Assembly: GCF_008014745.1 (NCBI RefSeq)
Contig: NZ_VPFD01000031.1
Location: 1-64,000 of the forward strand
Direction: 5' to 3'
From: Massilia arenae
GTDB taxonomy: Bacteria > Pseudomonadota > Gammaproteobacteria > Burkholderiales > Burkholderiaceae_D
Length of the DNA stretch: 64,000 bases
Below are positions 38,496-46,247 of this stretch, piece by piece. The number at the start of each line of letters is the position of its first letter. Within the stretch, counting starts at the first letter, position 1. A program made the translations under genes and the position numbers. Under the pieces are notes generated by a model. The model was given only the letters and a program-made list of their open reading frames with translations, was not told the origin of the DNA and did no database searches.

Positions 38496-40283
38496 TTACT
38501 GCATCGTGTGCGCCTGCTGCTGCGTATCCACCGCGAACCCGCGCTGCGCGTCCCAGTAGGTGAACCAGTAGCGCACCACGTCCCCGATCTTCAGCCCGCC
38601 CGCCGTGTAGGTGTTGTTGGCGCCGCTGAGCTGCATCCGCACGTTCTGCTGCGGCCCGTTGTTGACGGTGTAGTGCACGTCGGCCCAGCCGCCGGTGGTG
38701 GTGCGGAACTGCAGCATCGTCGATGAAGTCTGGCTGACCGAGGTCGGGCCGCTCGGCTCCGGCTGCGGCGGCGGCGTGGTGCCGCCGCCGCCCGACTCCC
38801 ACACGATGTCGTCGATCGCGAACTGGAAGCTCGATGATGGCAGCGCGCCGTCGATGCTCGAGATCATGAAGATATCGTGGAGCGACTGCGCCGCGACCAG
38901 GGGCCCGAGCAGGGTCGAGACGGGAATCGAGGCCTGGCCCCACTGGCCGTTGCGCGTCAATCCAAATGCCGTGGTGTTGGCCGGGAAGTTCACCCAGTTC
39001 TGGTTGGTATAGGTGTCGCCGATGCCGATGCGGAAGCCCACGTTGGCCGGGATCCGGATGCGAAACTTCACGGTGCCATTGGCGCGGTAGTTACTCAGGT
39101 TGCGCGCCTGGCGCGCCTGGATGCCGCCGCCGAACCACTGGCCCGGCGTCGTGTAGTTCCAGGCGATGACGTTATTGCCCTCGAACGGCGCGGTGTTGCC
39201 GGTGCCGGTGGAGGCGGCGTTCCACATGAAGATGTCGGAACTCGTCCCCGCCACCAGCTTGTCGTTGACCGCCGTGGTGTCGGTGAACACGCCGAACTTG
39301 CCGGCGACTTCGGGCACGGTCTGGTCGCCCAGCTTCACCTGGCCCTTGCCGTCCATCTGGTAGACGCGCACATAGTCGACGTACATGGTGCCGGGCAGCG
39401 GCGCCGTGACCTGGCCCGGATTGGCGGCGTCGGTGAAGTTGCCGCCCACGGCCATGTTCAGCAGCAGGTAGAACGGCGCCTGCAGCGCGCTCGAATTGAC
39501 CGGCAGCGGCGCGTTGTACATATTGTGCTCGACGCCGTTGTCGACCGTCGTGAAGCGCATCTGGCTCTCGTCCCAGTAGAAGCGGTAGGTGACGAAGCGG
39601 TTCGCGAGCGAATTCTGGGGCACGTACCAGTTCTTGGTCTGCCACGCGGTCGAGGCGGCGCAGCTTTCGTTGCCGGGCACGCAGGCGGCCTGCTGCCAGG
39701 TGATCACGTTCGAGCCGACGAAGTGGTTCGACGACGGCGCGTTGCCGTGCGCCCGCTCGGACGCCCGGTGGCCAGCCTCCATGATGTCGATCTCGCCGTT
39801 GCGCGGCCAGGTCTGCGGGCTCACGCCCAGCATCCAAGCGGCCGGCCACAAGCCGGTGCCGAGATTCGGCGCGGCCATGCGCACCTCGATCATCCCGTAC
39901 TGCACCTGCACCTTGTTCTTGGTGTCGAGCCGGGCCGAGGTGAAGACATTGCTGCCGATCGTCTGGCTGCGCGCCTGGATCGCCAGCGCGCGCGTGCCCG
40001 ATTCGAAGGGCACGTTGACGATGCTGGCGTTGTTGGGGCTGTAGTACTGCAGCTCGGCGTTGCCGTAGCCGCACAGGCCGATCTGGCAGCCGTTACCGTC
40101 CTGCAGGTTCCACACGCCGGTGTTGACATTGTTGCCGTTGAATTCCTCCGACCACAGCAGCTGGCCGATCACCGGGTTGGTGACGCTGGCCGCGGCGTGT
40201 GCCCCACAGGCCAGCAGGATGCCGGCGGCAAGCGCGTGGAAAGGTTTCCATCTCGAGCGATGATTCTGGTTCTGCTTATTCAC
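38496..40283 (-). CDS. Secreted GH16 endo-beta-1,3-glucanase with a CBM56-like domain
   Basis: This 595-residue secreted laminarinase has a signal peptide (to about residue 31), a GH16 domain (about 38-310) with the catalytic signature E164-x-D166-x-x-E169 in NGEIDIMEAGH, a middle beta-sandwich (about 330-500, ending IDDIVWES), a Gly/Thr/Pro linker and a C-terminal domain like CBM56 (GGWADVHYTVN...YWFTYWD), which binds beta-1,3-glucan. Its stop is 2 bases from that of the convergent GH94 gene. It would release oligosaccharides for the neighbouring uptake genes. Confidence 0.92.
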   Translation of the reverse strand: MNKQNQNHRSRWKPFHALAAGILLACGAHAAASVTNPVIGQLLWSEEFNGNNVNTGVWNLQDGNGCQIGLCGYGNAELQYYSPNNASIVNVPFESGTRALAIQARSQTIGSNVFTSARLDTKNKVQVQYGMIEVRMAAPNLGTGLWPAAWMLGVSPQTWPRNGEIDIMEAGHRASERAHGNAPSSNHFVGSNVITWQQAACVPGNESCAASTAWQTKNWYVPQNSLANRFVTYRFYWDESQMRFTTVDNGVEHNMYNAPLPVNSSALQAPFYLLLNMAVGGNFTDAANPGQVTAPLPGTMYVDYVRVYQMDGKGQVKLGDQTVPEVAGKFGVFTDTTAVNDKLVAGTSSDIFMWNAASTGTGNTAPFEGNNVIAWNYTTPGQWFGGGIQARQARNLSNYRANGTVKFRIRIPANVGFRIGIGDTYTNQNWVNFPANTTAFGLTRNGQWGQASIPVSTLLGPLVAAQSLHDIFMISSIDGALPSSSFQFAIDDIVWESGGGGTTPPPQPEPSGPTSVSQTSSTMLQFRTTTGGWADVHYTVNNGPQQNVRMQLSGANNTYTAGGLKIGDVVRYWFTYWDAQRGFAVDTQQQAHTMQ

Positions 40284-40400
40284 GTCGACTCCTCCTATTT
40301 CACTACAAGAAATGCGGTCGTGCCGTACGGCCGTGCCGCGGCTTGTTAACTTGCTCGTTGGTCTCGAATGCTGTCGTGCGGATTTGTGCGGAATGCGTGA

Positions 40401-40416
40401 TTGGAAACCTTTCCAA
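40401..40416. promoter_or_regulatory. TTGGAAA-CC-TTTCCAA operator-like palindrome upstream of the glucanase
   Basis: Perfect 7-bp arms flank CC, 118 bases upstream of the glucanase start. The pattern is typical of LacI-family operators but differs from the GntR-type sites, so a second regulator is implied. Confidence 0.5.
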
Positions 40417-40526
40417 ACAGGAAAGGAAAATATAGTCTGATTTTCGGGACGTGTCTATCCGATGTGAATGGCGTGCGCGATTACCCCGCCGGCATATGCA
40501 TGCGGCGGGGAATTGGAGGCGCTGGA

Positions 40527-41039
40527 TTAAACGCTGGCGAGGATCTGCGCGACAAGTTGCTCCTGGCTGTCGCGAATGTCGAGGGTGATGCCGGCTTCGT
40601 CCGGCTGCAGCGGTTCGAGCGTGCTCAACTGGCTGTCGAGCAGCGACGGCGGCATGTAGTGGCCGGGACGATTGCTGACGCGCTCGAGTAGTACCTCACG
40701 CGGGCCGGCCAGGTGCGCAAAGCGCACGTCGCCGCCCCCGCTACGCAGCAGGTCGCGATAGGCGCGCTTGAGCGAGGAACATGACAGCACCGCCCCTCCC
40801 TCGCGTGCGGCGAGCTTGTCGCGCAGGTTCAGGAGCCAGTCGCGACGATCGTCGTCGGTCAGCGGGACACCGGCCGACATCTTGGCGACATTGGCCTCCG
40901 AATGGAAGGCATCCCCTTCGATGAACGGAACGCCGAGTTCAAATGCCAGCTTCGCGCCGATGCTGCTCTTGCCGCAGCCGCTCACACCCATGACTATCCA
41001 GGCCGTTCCCTTGTTGTCGTCTCGCGCTTGTGTCGTCAT
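40527..41039 (-). CDS. gntK: Gluconokinase
   Basis: GntK phosphorylates D-gluconate to 6-phosphogluconate. The 170-residue P-loop kinase has Walker A MGVSGCGKSSIGAKLA (about residues 17-32), the EGDAFHSEANVAKMSAGVPLTDDDR gluconate segment and the SCSSLKRAYRDLLR motif. It is preceded immediately by an exact GntR operator (41046-41061). It would consume gluconate from an aldobionate phosphorylase. Confidence 0.95.
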   Translation of the reverse strand: MTTQARDDNKGTAWIVMGVSGCGKSSIGAKLAFELGVPFIEGDAFHSEANVAKMSAGVPLTDDDRRDWLLNLRDKLAAREGGAVLSCSSLKRAYRDLLRSGGGDVRFAHLAGPREVLLERVSNRPGHYMPPSLLDSQLSTLEPLQPDEAGITLDIRDSQEQLVAQILASV

Positions 41040-41045
41040 TTCTAT

Positions 41046-41061
41046 ATGTTAACGCTAACAT
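41046..41061. promoter_or_regulatory. Exact GntR operator before gluconokinase
   Basis: ATGTTA-ACGC-TAACAT fits the consensus ATGTTA-N4-TAACAT without mismatch. It ends 6 bases before the gntK start codon, so binding would block expression directly. Confidence 0.85.
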
Positions 41062-41108
41062 CGATAAGGGGATTGTAGCGTCTGCGCACGAAGGATGTAA
41101 AGCGGTCA

Positions 41109-41125
41109 TGCACCACGGTTGGGCA
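41109..41125 (+). promoter_or_regulatory. Possible NtrC-binding site upstream of the cyanate operon
   Basis: TGCACC-N5-TGGGCA resembles the NtrC consensus TGCACC-N5-GGTGCA with two mismatches. It lies about 110 bases upstream of the sigma-54 -24 element, the usual enhancer distance. A second imperfect inverted repeat (41139-41167) also lies here. Confidence 0.4.
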
Positions 41126-41232
41126 GATGCGCGGCGCCGGTGCCTGCTGATGCAAATCGCAGGCGCCGGCTGCCAATGAAAAAAACTGGTTTCGGCTTTG
41201 AAATGAATGACTTGGCCGCGTGCGATTCCAGA

Positions 41233-41247
41233 TGGCACAGGTCTTGC
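41233..41247 (+). promoter_or_regulatory. Sigma-54 promoter of the cyanate operon
   Basis: TGGCAC-AGGTC-TTGC matches the -24/-12 consensus exactly, with 10 bases between GG and GC. Transcription would start near 41259, about 70 bases before the first gene. Confidence 0.8.
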
Positions 41248-41329
41248 TGTCGACAATGATCAAGCATCGTCATGCCCGCCTCGCCGTTTCATTTTTTTGC
41301 GTCATCACCACTACCAGGGATCTTCGCCA

Positions 41330-42724
41330 ATGAAAGATGAGAATCTGTACCGCCCCTATTCGACCGAGTCTTCACTGAACGGCTGCGCCTGCGGCAAGCA
41401 CGGCTCCCAGGACGAGCACGACCGCCAGACGCAAGCCGCCCGGTTGCGGCGCGCGGGCGACGCCGAAGCGCTGTCGGGCGACTTCGTCGAGGCGGCCGCG
41501 GTACGCGCCCTGTTTCCCCATGAAGCCACGCGCCGCAACCTGATCAAGGCGGTGGGCGGACCGACACTGATGGCGGCGATCGGTTCGCTGCTGCCGCTGG
41601 CCAGCCTGCAGGCCAATGCGATGGAAAAATCGGGCGCGCTCGAGAAGAAGGACCTCAAGATCGGCTTCATCCCCATTAACTGCGCCACGCCCTTGATCAT
41701 GGCCGACCCGATGGGCATGTACAAGGCGCAGGGCCTGAACGTCACCCTGAGCAAGACCGCCGGCTGGGCGCTGGTGCGCGACCAGATGATCAACCGCGAG
41801 CTCGATGCCTCGCACTTCCTGGCGCCGATGCCGCTGGCGATGTCGATCGGCCAGGGCGGCACGCCGCAGCCGATGCGCGTCGCCACCATCCAGAACATCA
41901 ACGGGCAAGCGATCACGCTCGCGCTCAAGCACAAGGACAACCGCGATCCGCGCAACTGGAAGGGCTTCAAGTTCGCGATCCCCTTCGAGTATTCGGTCCA
42001 CAACTTCCTGCTGCGCTACTACCTGGCCGAGCATGGACTGGACCCGGACCGCGACGTCCAGCTGCGCGTGACGCCGCCGCCCGAGATGGTCGCCAACCTG
42101 CGCGCCGGGAATATCGACGGTTTCCTCGGCCCCGATCCGTTCAACCAGCGCGCCGTGTTCGACCAGGTGGGCTTCATCCACATTCTCACCAAGGACATCT
42201 GGAACGGCCATCCCTGCTGCGCCTTCGGCGCCTCGCAGGCCTTCATCGACCAGAACCCGAACACTTTCGCCGCGCTGTACCGCGCCATCCTGAACGCCAC
42301 CGCGATGGCGCACAAGCACGAGAACCGGGCCGAGATCGCCAAGGCCATCTGCAAGCCGGCCTACCTGAACCAGCCCGAGACGGTAGTGCTGCAGGCGCTC
42401 TCGGGCCGCTTCGCCGATGGCCTGGGCAAGGTGCGCAATGAGCCGGACCGCGCCGACTTCGACGCCCTGCCCTGGTATTCGATGGCGACCTGGATGCTGA
42501 CGCAGATGAAGCGCTGGGGCTACCTGAAGGACGACGTCAACTACAAGGCGCTGGCCGAACAGGTGTTCCTGCTGACCGATGCGCGCAAGCAGATGGCGGC
42601 CCTCGGCATGCCGGCGCCGGCCGCCGCGGCGAACGGCTACCGCCCGTTCACGATCATGGGCAAGACCTATGACCCGGCCAAGCCGCAGGCCTACCTGGAC
42701 AGCTTCGCGATCAAGCGCGCCTGA
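41330..42724 (+). CDS. Cyanate/nitrate-type ABC transporter substrate-binding protein (Tat-exported)
   Basis: This 464-residue CmpA/NrtA-family binding protein carries a long N-terminal leader with a CxC (Cys19, Cys21) followed by a twin-arginine motif (Arg68-Arg69 in ATRRNLIKAVGG), so it is probably exported folded. The mature part (from about 97) shows KIGFIPINCATPLIMADPMGMYKAQGLNV and the lobe-closing GNIDGFLGPDPFNQRAVFD. It heads a four-gene run: binding protein, permease, ATPase, cyanase, the order of cyanobacterial cynABDS. Cyanate is therefore the likely ligand; nitrate or a related anion is the alternative. Confidence 0.88.
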   Translation: MKDENLYRPYSTESSLNGCACGKHGSQDEHDRQTQAARLRRAGDAEALSGDFVEAAAVRALFPHEATRRNLIKAVGGPTLMAAIGSLLPLASLQANAMEKSGALEKKDLKIGFIPINCATPLIMADPMGMYKAQGLNVTLSKTAGWALVRDQMINRELDASHFLAPMPLAMSIGQGGTPQPMRVATIQNINGQAITLALKHKDNRDPRNWKGFKFAIPFEYSVHNFLLRYYLAEHGLDPDRDVQLRVTPPPEMVANLRAGNIDGFLGPDPFNQRAVFDQVGFIHILTKDIWNGHPCCAFGASQAFIDQNPNTFAALYRAILNATAMAHKHENRAEIAKAICKPAYLNQPETVVLQALSGRFADGLGKVRNEPDRADFDALPWYSMATWMLTQMKRWGYLKDDVNYKALAEQVFLLTDARKQMAALGMPAPAAAANGYRPFTIMGKTYDPAKPQAYLDSFAIKRA

Positions 42725-42738
42725 CACCGGAGAAGCCC

Positions 42739-43617
42739 ATGCACAAGCAACTGAGGTTCAGGGCCGCGCTGTTGTCGCTGGCGCTGCTGCTGGTCGTGGT
42801 CGGCGTGTGGCACATCGCCACCGCGCCGCGCGCCGCGGCGCCAGTGGCGGCGATGAGCGCCGAGGAAGCCGAATACGCGGCCCTGATGGGACAGGCGCCG
42901 GCCGCTGCCGATGCTGCCCCGGCGCCCGATGCCGGCAGCGGCTTTCCCACGCCGGCCCAGTTCGCGCGGCTGGCGGCCGGCCACCTGGGCGATCCGTTCT
43001 ACGACAACGGCCCCAACGACCGCGGCATCGGCATCCAGCTGGGGCATTCGCTGGTGCGCGTCGGCCTGGGCTATCTGCTGGCGATGCTGGTGGCGATCCC
43101 GCTGGGCTTCGTGATCGGCATGTCGCCCCTGCTGTACCGCGCGATCGACCCGTTCATCCAGGTGCTCAAGCCGATCTCGCCGCTGGCCTGGATGCCGATC
43201 GCCCTCTACACGATCAAGGATTCGTCGATCTCGGGCATCTTCGTGATCTTCATCTGCTCGATCTGGCCCATGCTGATCAACACCGCCTTCGGCGTGGCCG
43301 GCGTGCGCAAGGACTGGCTCAACGTCGCGCGCACGCTCGAAGTGTCACCGCTGCGCAAGGCCTTCCTGGTGATCCTGCCGGCAGCGGCGCCGACCATTAT
43401 CACCGGCATGCGCATCTCGATGGGCATCGCCTGGCTGGTGATCGTCGCGGCCGAAATGCTGATCGGCGGGAACGGCATCGGTTACTTCTTGTGGAACGAG
43501 TGGAACAACCTGTCGCTGGCGAACGTGCTCTTCGCCGTGCTCATGATCGGCATCGTGGGCATGGCGCTGGACCTGATGTTCGCCGCGCTGCAAAAGAAGG
43601 TGACCTATGCCGAATGA
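42739..43617 (+). CDS. Cyanate ABC transporter permease
   Basis: A 292-residue inner-membrane permease has an extra N-terminal helix (about 9-28) and a periplasmic loop rich in Ala and Pro (about 30-75), then the ABC transporter core with five helices and the EAA-type cytoplasmic loop (WLNVARTLEVSPLRKAFLVILPAAAPTIITG). It follows the binding-protein gene by 14 bases and overlaps the ATPase gene by 11 bases. Confidence 0.92.
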   Translation: MHKQLRFRAALLSLALLLVVVGVWHIATAPRAAAPVAAMSAEEAEYAALMGQAPAAADAAPAPDAGSGFPTPAQFARLAAGHLGDPFYDNGPNDRGIGIQLGHSLVRVGLGYLLAMLVAIPLGFVIGMSPLLYRAIDPFIQVLKPISPLAWMPIALYTIKDSSISGIFVIFICSIWPMLINTAFGVAGVRKDWLNVARTLEVSPLRKAFLVILPAAAPTIITGMRISMGIAWLVIVAAEMLIGGNGIGYFLWNEWNNLSLANVLFAVLMIGIVGMALDLMFAALQKKVTYAE

Positions 43618-44494
43618 CCGCTTCGTCCAGGTCGACGGCCTGGCCAAGACCTACCGCGCCGGCCAGCCGCCGGTATTCGAGGGGGTGAGTTTCGCGATCG
43701 AGCGCGGAGAGTTCATCTGCATCATCGGCCATTCGGGCTGCGGCAAGAGCACCATCCTGAACGTGCTGGCGGGGCTCGAAGCGGCCAGCGCCGGCACCGT
43801 GATCATGGACGGCCGCGAAGTCACCGGCCCCGGGCTAGACCGCGGCGTGGTGTTCCAGAACCATGCCCTGCTGCCGTGGCTGAGCGTGGAAGACAATATC
43901 GGCTTCGCCGTGCGTTCGCGCCACCGCGACTGGCCGCGCGACAAGGTGCGCGAACACGGCGCGCGCTTCATCGAGATGGTGGGCCTCTGCGCCGCGGCGC
44001 GCAAGAAGCCGTCCGAACTCTCGGGCGGCATGAAGCAGCGGGTGGGCATCGCGCGCGCCTTCGCGGTCGAACCCAAGATGCTGCTGCTGGACGAACCGTT
44101 CGGCGCGCTCGACGCGCTCACCCGCGGCACGATCCAGGACGAGCTGCTGGGCATCTGCGCGGCGACGCGCCAGACCGTCTTCATGATCACCCACGACGTC
44201 GACGAAGCGATCCTGTTGGCCGACCGCATTTTCTTGATGAGCAACGGGCCTCAGGCGCGGATCGCCGAGATCGTCGTCAACACGCTGCCGGCCGACCGCA
44301 GCCGCGCCACGATCCACCGCGATCCCCAGTTCTACAAGATCCGCAACCACCTGGTCGATTTCCTGGTGCGCCGCTCGAAGATGCTGCAGCAGTCCGGCGC
44401 CGACGATGCAGAACTGCTCGAGACCCGCATCGTGCATCCCGGCCTGGAGGACGATGCAGCGCCAGACCACTACCCCGCCCGGGCTTCGGCCTGA
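43607..44494 (+). CDS. Cyanate ABC transporter ATPase
   Basis: A 295-residue ATPase of the NrtD/SsuB/TauB group shows Walker A IIGHSGCGKSTIL, Q-loop VVFQNHALLPWLSV, signature LSGGMKQRVGIARA, Walker B MLLLDEPFGALD and H-loop FMITHDVDEAI. The C-terminal 40 residues exceed most SsuB-like ATPases. It overlaps the permease gene and is followed by cyanase after 39 bases. Confidence 0.93.
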   Translation: MPNDRFVQVDGLAKTYRAGQPPVFEGVSFAIERGEFICIIGHSGCGKSTILNVLAGLEAASAGTVIMDGREVTGPGLDRGVVFQNHALLPWLSVEDNIGFAVRSRHRDWPRDKVREHGARFIEMVGLCAAARKKPSELSGGMKQRVGIARAFAVEPKMLLLDEPFGALDALTRGTIQDELLGICAATRQTVFMITHDVDEAILLADRIFLMSNGPQARIAEIVVNTLPADRSRATIHRDPQFYKIRNHLVDFLVRRSKMLQQSGADDAELLETRIVHPGLEDDAAPDHYPARASA

Positions 44495-44533
44495 GCGTCC
44501 GCCCTTACTACCACCACATCGATGGAGCCAAAC

Positions 44534-44983
44534 ATGATTTCATGCCGTGAAGACGTCACCAAAATGATCTTGTCCGCCAAGGTCCGCAAGGGCATCAAAT
44601 GGCGCGACGTGACCGAGGCCACCGGCCTGTCGAAGGAATGGACCACCGCCGCCTGCCTGGGCCAGATGACCTTGACCAAACCGCAGGCCGAGGCGGTCGG
44701 CAAGATCTTTGAACTCTCTGACGAAGCCATCGCCTGGCTGCAGATCGTGCCCTACAAGGGATCGCTGCCCACGGCGGTGCCGACCGATCCGCTGATCTAC
44801 CGCTGGTACGAGCTGGTGAACGTGTACGGCACCACGATCAAGGAACTGATTCATGAGGAATTCGGCGACGGCATCATGAGCGCCATCGATTTTTCGATGG
44901 ACATCCAGCGCACCGAAGACCCGAAGGGCGACCGCGTCAACGTGGTCTTGTCCGGTAAATTCCTGCCTTATAAGAGCTACTAA
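44534..44983 (+). CDS. cynS: Cyanase
   Basis: Cyanase converts cyanate and bicarbonate to CO2 and carbamate, which yields ammonia. The 149-residue chain has the N-terminal HTH-like half and the catalytic domain, with the residues corresponding to Arg96, Glu99 and Ser122 of E. coli in YRWYELVNVYGTT and GDGIMSAIDF. The ATG at 44534 is preferred over 44522 because a GGAG lies 6 bases before it. It is the last gene of the cyanate run, and its stop is 11 bases from that of the convergent repressor gene. Confidence 0.96.
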   Translation: MISCREDVTKMILSAKVRKGIKWRDVTEATGLSKEWTTAACLGQMTLTKPQAEAVGKIFELSDEAIAWLQIVPYKGSLPTAVPTDPLIYRWYELVNVYGTTIKELIHEEFGDGIMSAIDFSMDIQRTEDPKGDRVNVVLSGKFLPYKSY

Positions 44984-44994
44984 GCTTCGTCAGG

Positions 44995-46029
44995 TCAGGC
45001 GCTCTCGCGCTCGCGCAAGGTAAATCCCAGGTCGATGCGCTTGCGTTCGGGCTCCTGGCCCTTGATCACCTGCAGCAGCAGGCTGGCGGCCTCGAAGCCG
45101 ATCTGGTAACGCGGCGTGTCGATGGTGGTGAGCGATGGCATCATCCACGCCGATGCCGGCAAGTCGTTGAAGCCGCAGACGGCGATGTCCTGCGGGATGC
45201 GGATGCCGTGGCGCTGGCAGTGGTAGACGGCGCCGTGGGCCAGGTCGTCGTTGCAGCAGAAGACGGCGTCGCAGTCGGGCATGTTCGCCATCATCTGCCC
45301 CATCAACTCGGCGCCGAGCGCGATCGTGGAACGCTCCGGCACCATCAGCTCGAGCCGTGGATCCGCCAGGCCCGCCTCGACCATCGCGGCCCGATAACCG
45401 TCGGCGCGGCGCAGGGTGCGCTCATCCAGCTGGGCGCCGATGAAACCGATGCGGCGGTAACCCTTCCTGAGCAGGTGGCGCGCCATCTCCATGCCGGCCT
45501 CGAATTGCGAGAAGCCGACCGACAGCGCGCCGGCCTCGTCGGACAGGTCCATCATCGACACCGACGGCACCTGCGACGCCTCCATCATCTTCGCCACGGC
45601 CGGGCTGTGGGCCTGGCTCGAGAACAGGATGCCGTCCGGGCTCGATTGCAGGTAGGTGCGCAGCAGCTTTTCTTCCTCGGCCTGCGAATAATAGGTATTG
45701 CCGATCAAGAGCTGGTACTGGCCCGGCGCGACGGCGTCGTGGATGCCTTCGAGGACGGCGGTGAACACGGCGTTGGAAAACGACGGCACCAGCACCACGA
45801 TCACGTGCGATTGCGACGAGGCCAGCGCGCGCGCGGCGCGGTTGGGCACGTAGCCGAGTTCCGCGACCGCACGCTCCACCTTGACCCGGGTGACCTCGGA
45901 GACCATCTGCGGCTGGCTGAGCGCGCGCGAGGCGGTCATGATCGACACGCCGGCCATGCCCGCCACCTGCTCGAGCGTGGCCCGTCCCGTTCCCCTGCCC
46001 TTGCTGCGGCTCGTTTTATCCATGGTCAT
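44995..46029 (-). CDS. gntR: LacI-family repressor, GntR (gluconate) type
   Basis: A 344-residue LacI regulator has a headpiece HTH (ATLEQVAGMAGVSIMTASRALSQP) and a periplasmic-binding-like sensor domain. It shares with E. coli GntR the segments GAQLDERT, DAVFCCNDDLAHGAVYHCQRHG and the closing IDLGFTL, so gluconate is the expected inducer. Exact and near-exact GntR operators lie at 41046-41061 (gntK) and 34710-34725 (symporter/GH94). The gene is cut off from them by the cyanate operon. A second ATG at 46023 is possible. Confidence 0.88.
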   Translation of the reverse strand: MTMDKTSRSKGRGTGRATLEQVAGMAGVSIMTASRALSQPQMVSEVTRVKVERAVAELGYVPNRAARALASSQSHVIVVLVPSFSNAVFTAVLEGIHDAVAPGQYQLLIGNTYYSQAEEEKLLRTYLQSSPDGILFSSQAHSPAVAKMMEASQVPSVSMMDLSDEAGALSVGFSQFEAGMEMARHLLRKGYRRIGFIGAQLDERTLRRADGYRAAMVEAGLADPRLELMVPERSTIALGAELMGQMMANMPDCDAVFCCNDDLAHGAVYHCQRHGIRIPQDIAVCGFNDLPASAWMMPSLTTIDTPRYQIGFEAASLLLQVIKGQEPERKRIDLGFTLRERESA

Positions 46030-46247
46030 CCTGTTGTGGCGTTCTTCATTCCTGGTTCCATTCTATCAACAACGGGCAAGCCTTTTGTGACCACCTTGGC
46101 CAGCATGGAAACCGGACCGAAAGTCAGTTAGTGATTTTACTGATTTTATCGTTGTATTTTTGCTGAATTTGGGGTCGAAGCCGCAGACGGCCTCATCAGC
46201 TGTCGCTATACTTTTTCATGCCCTGTTGCCTTGTTGAAAGAACCTAT

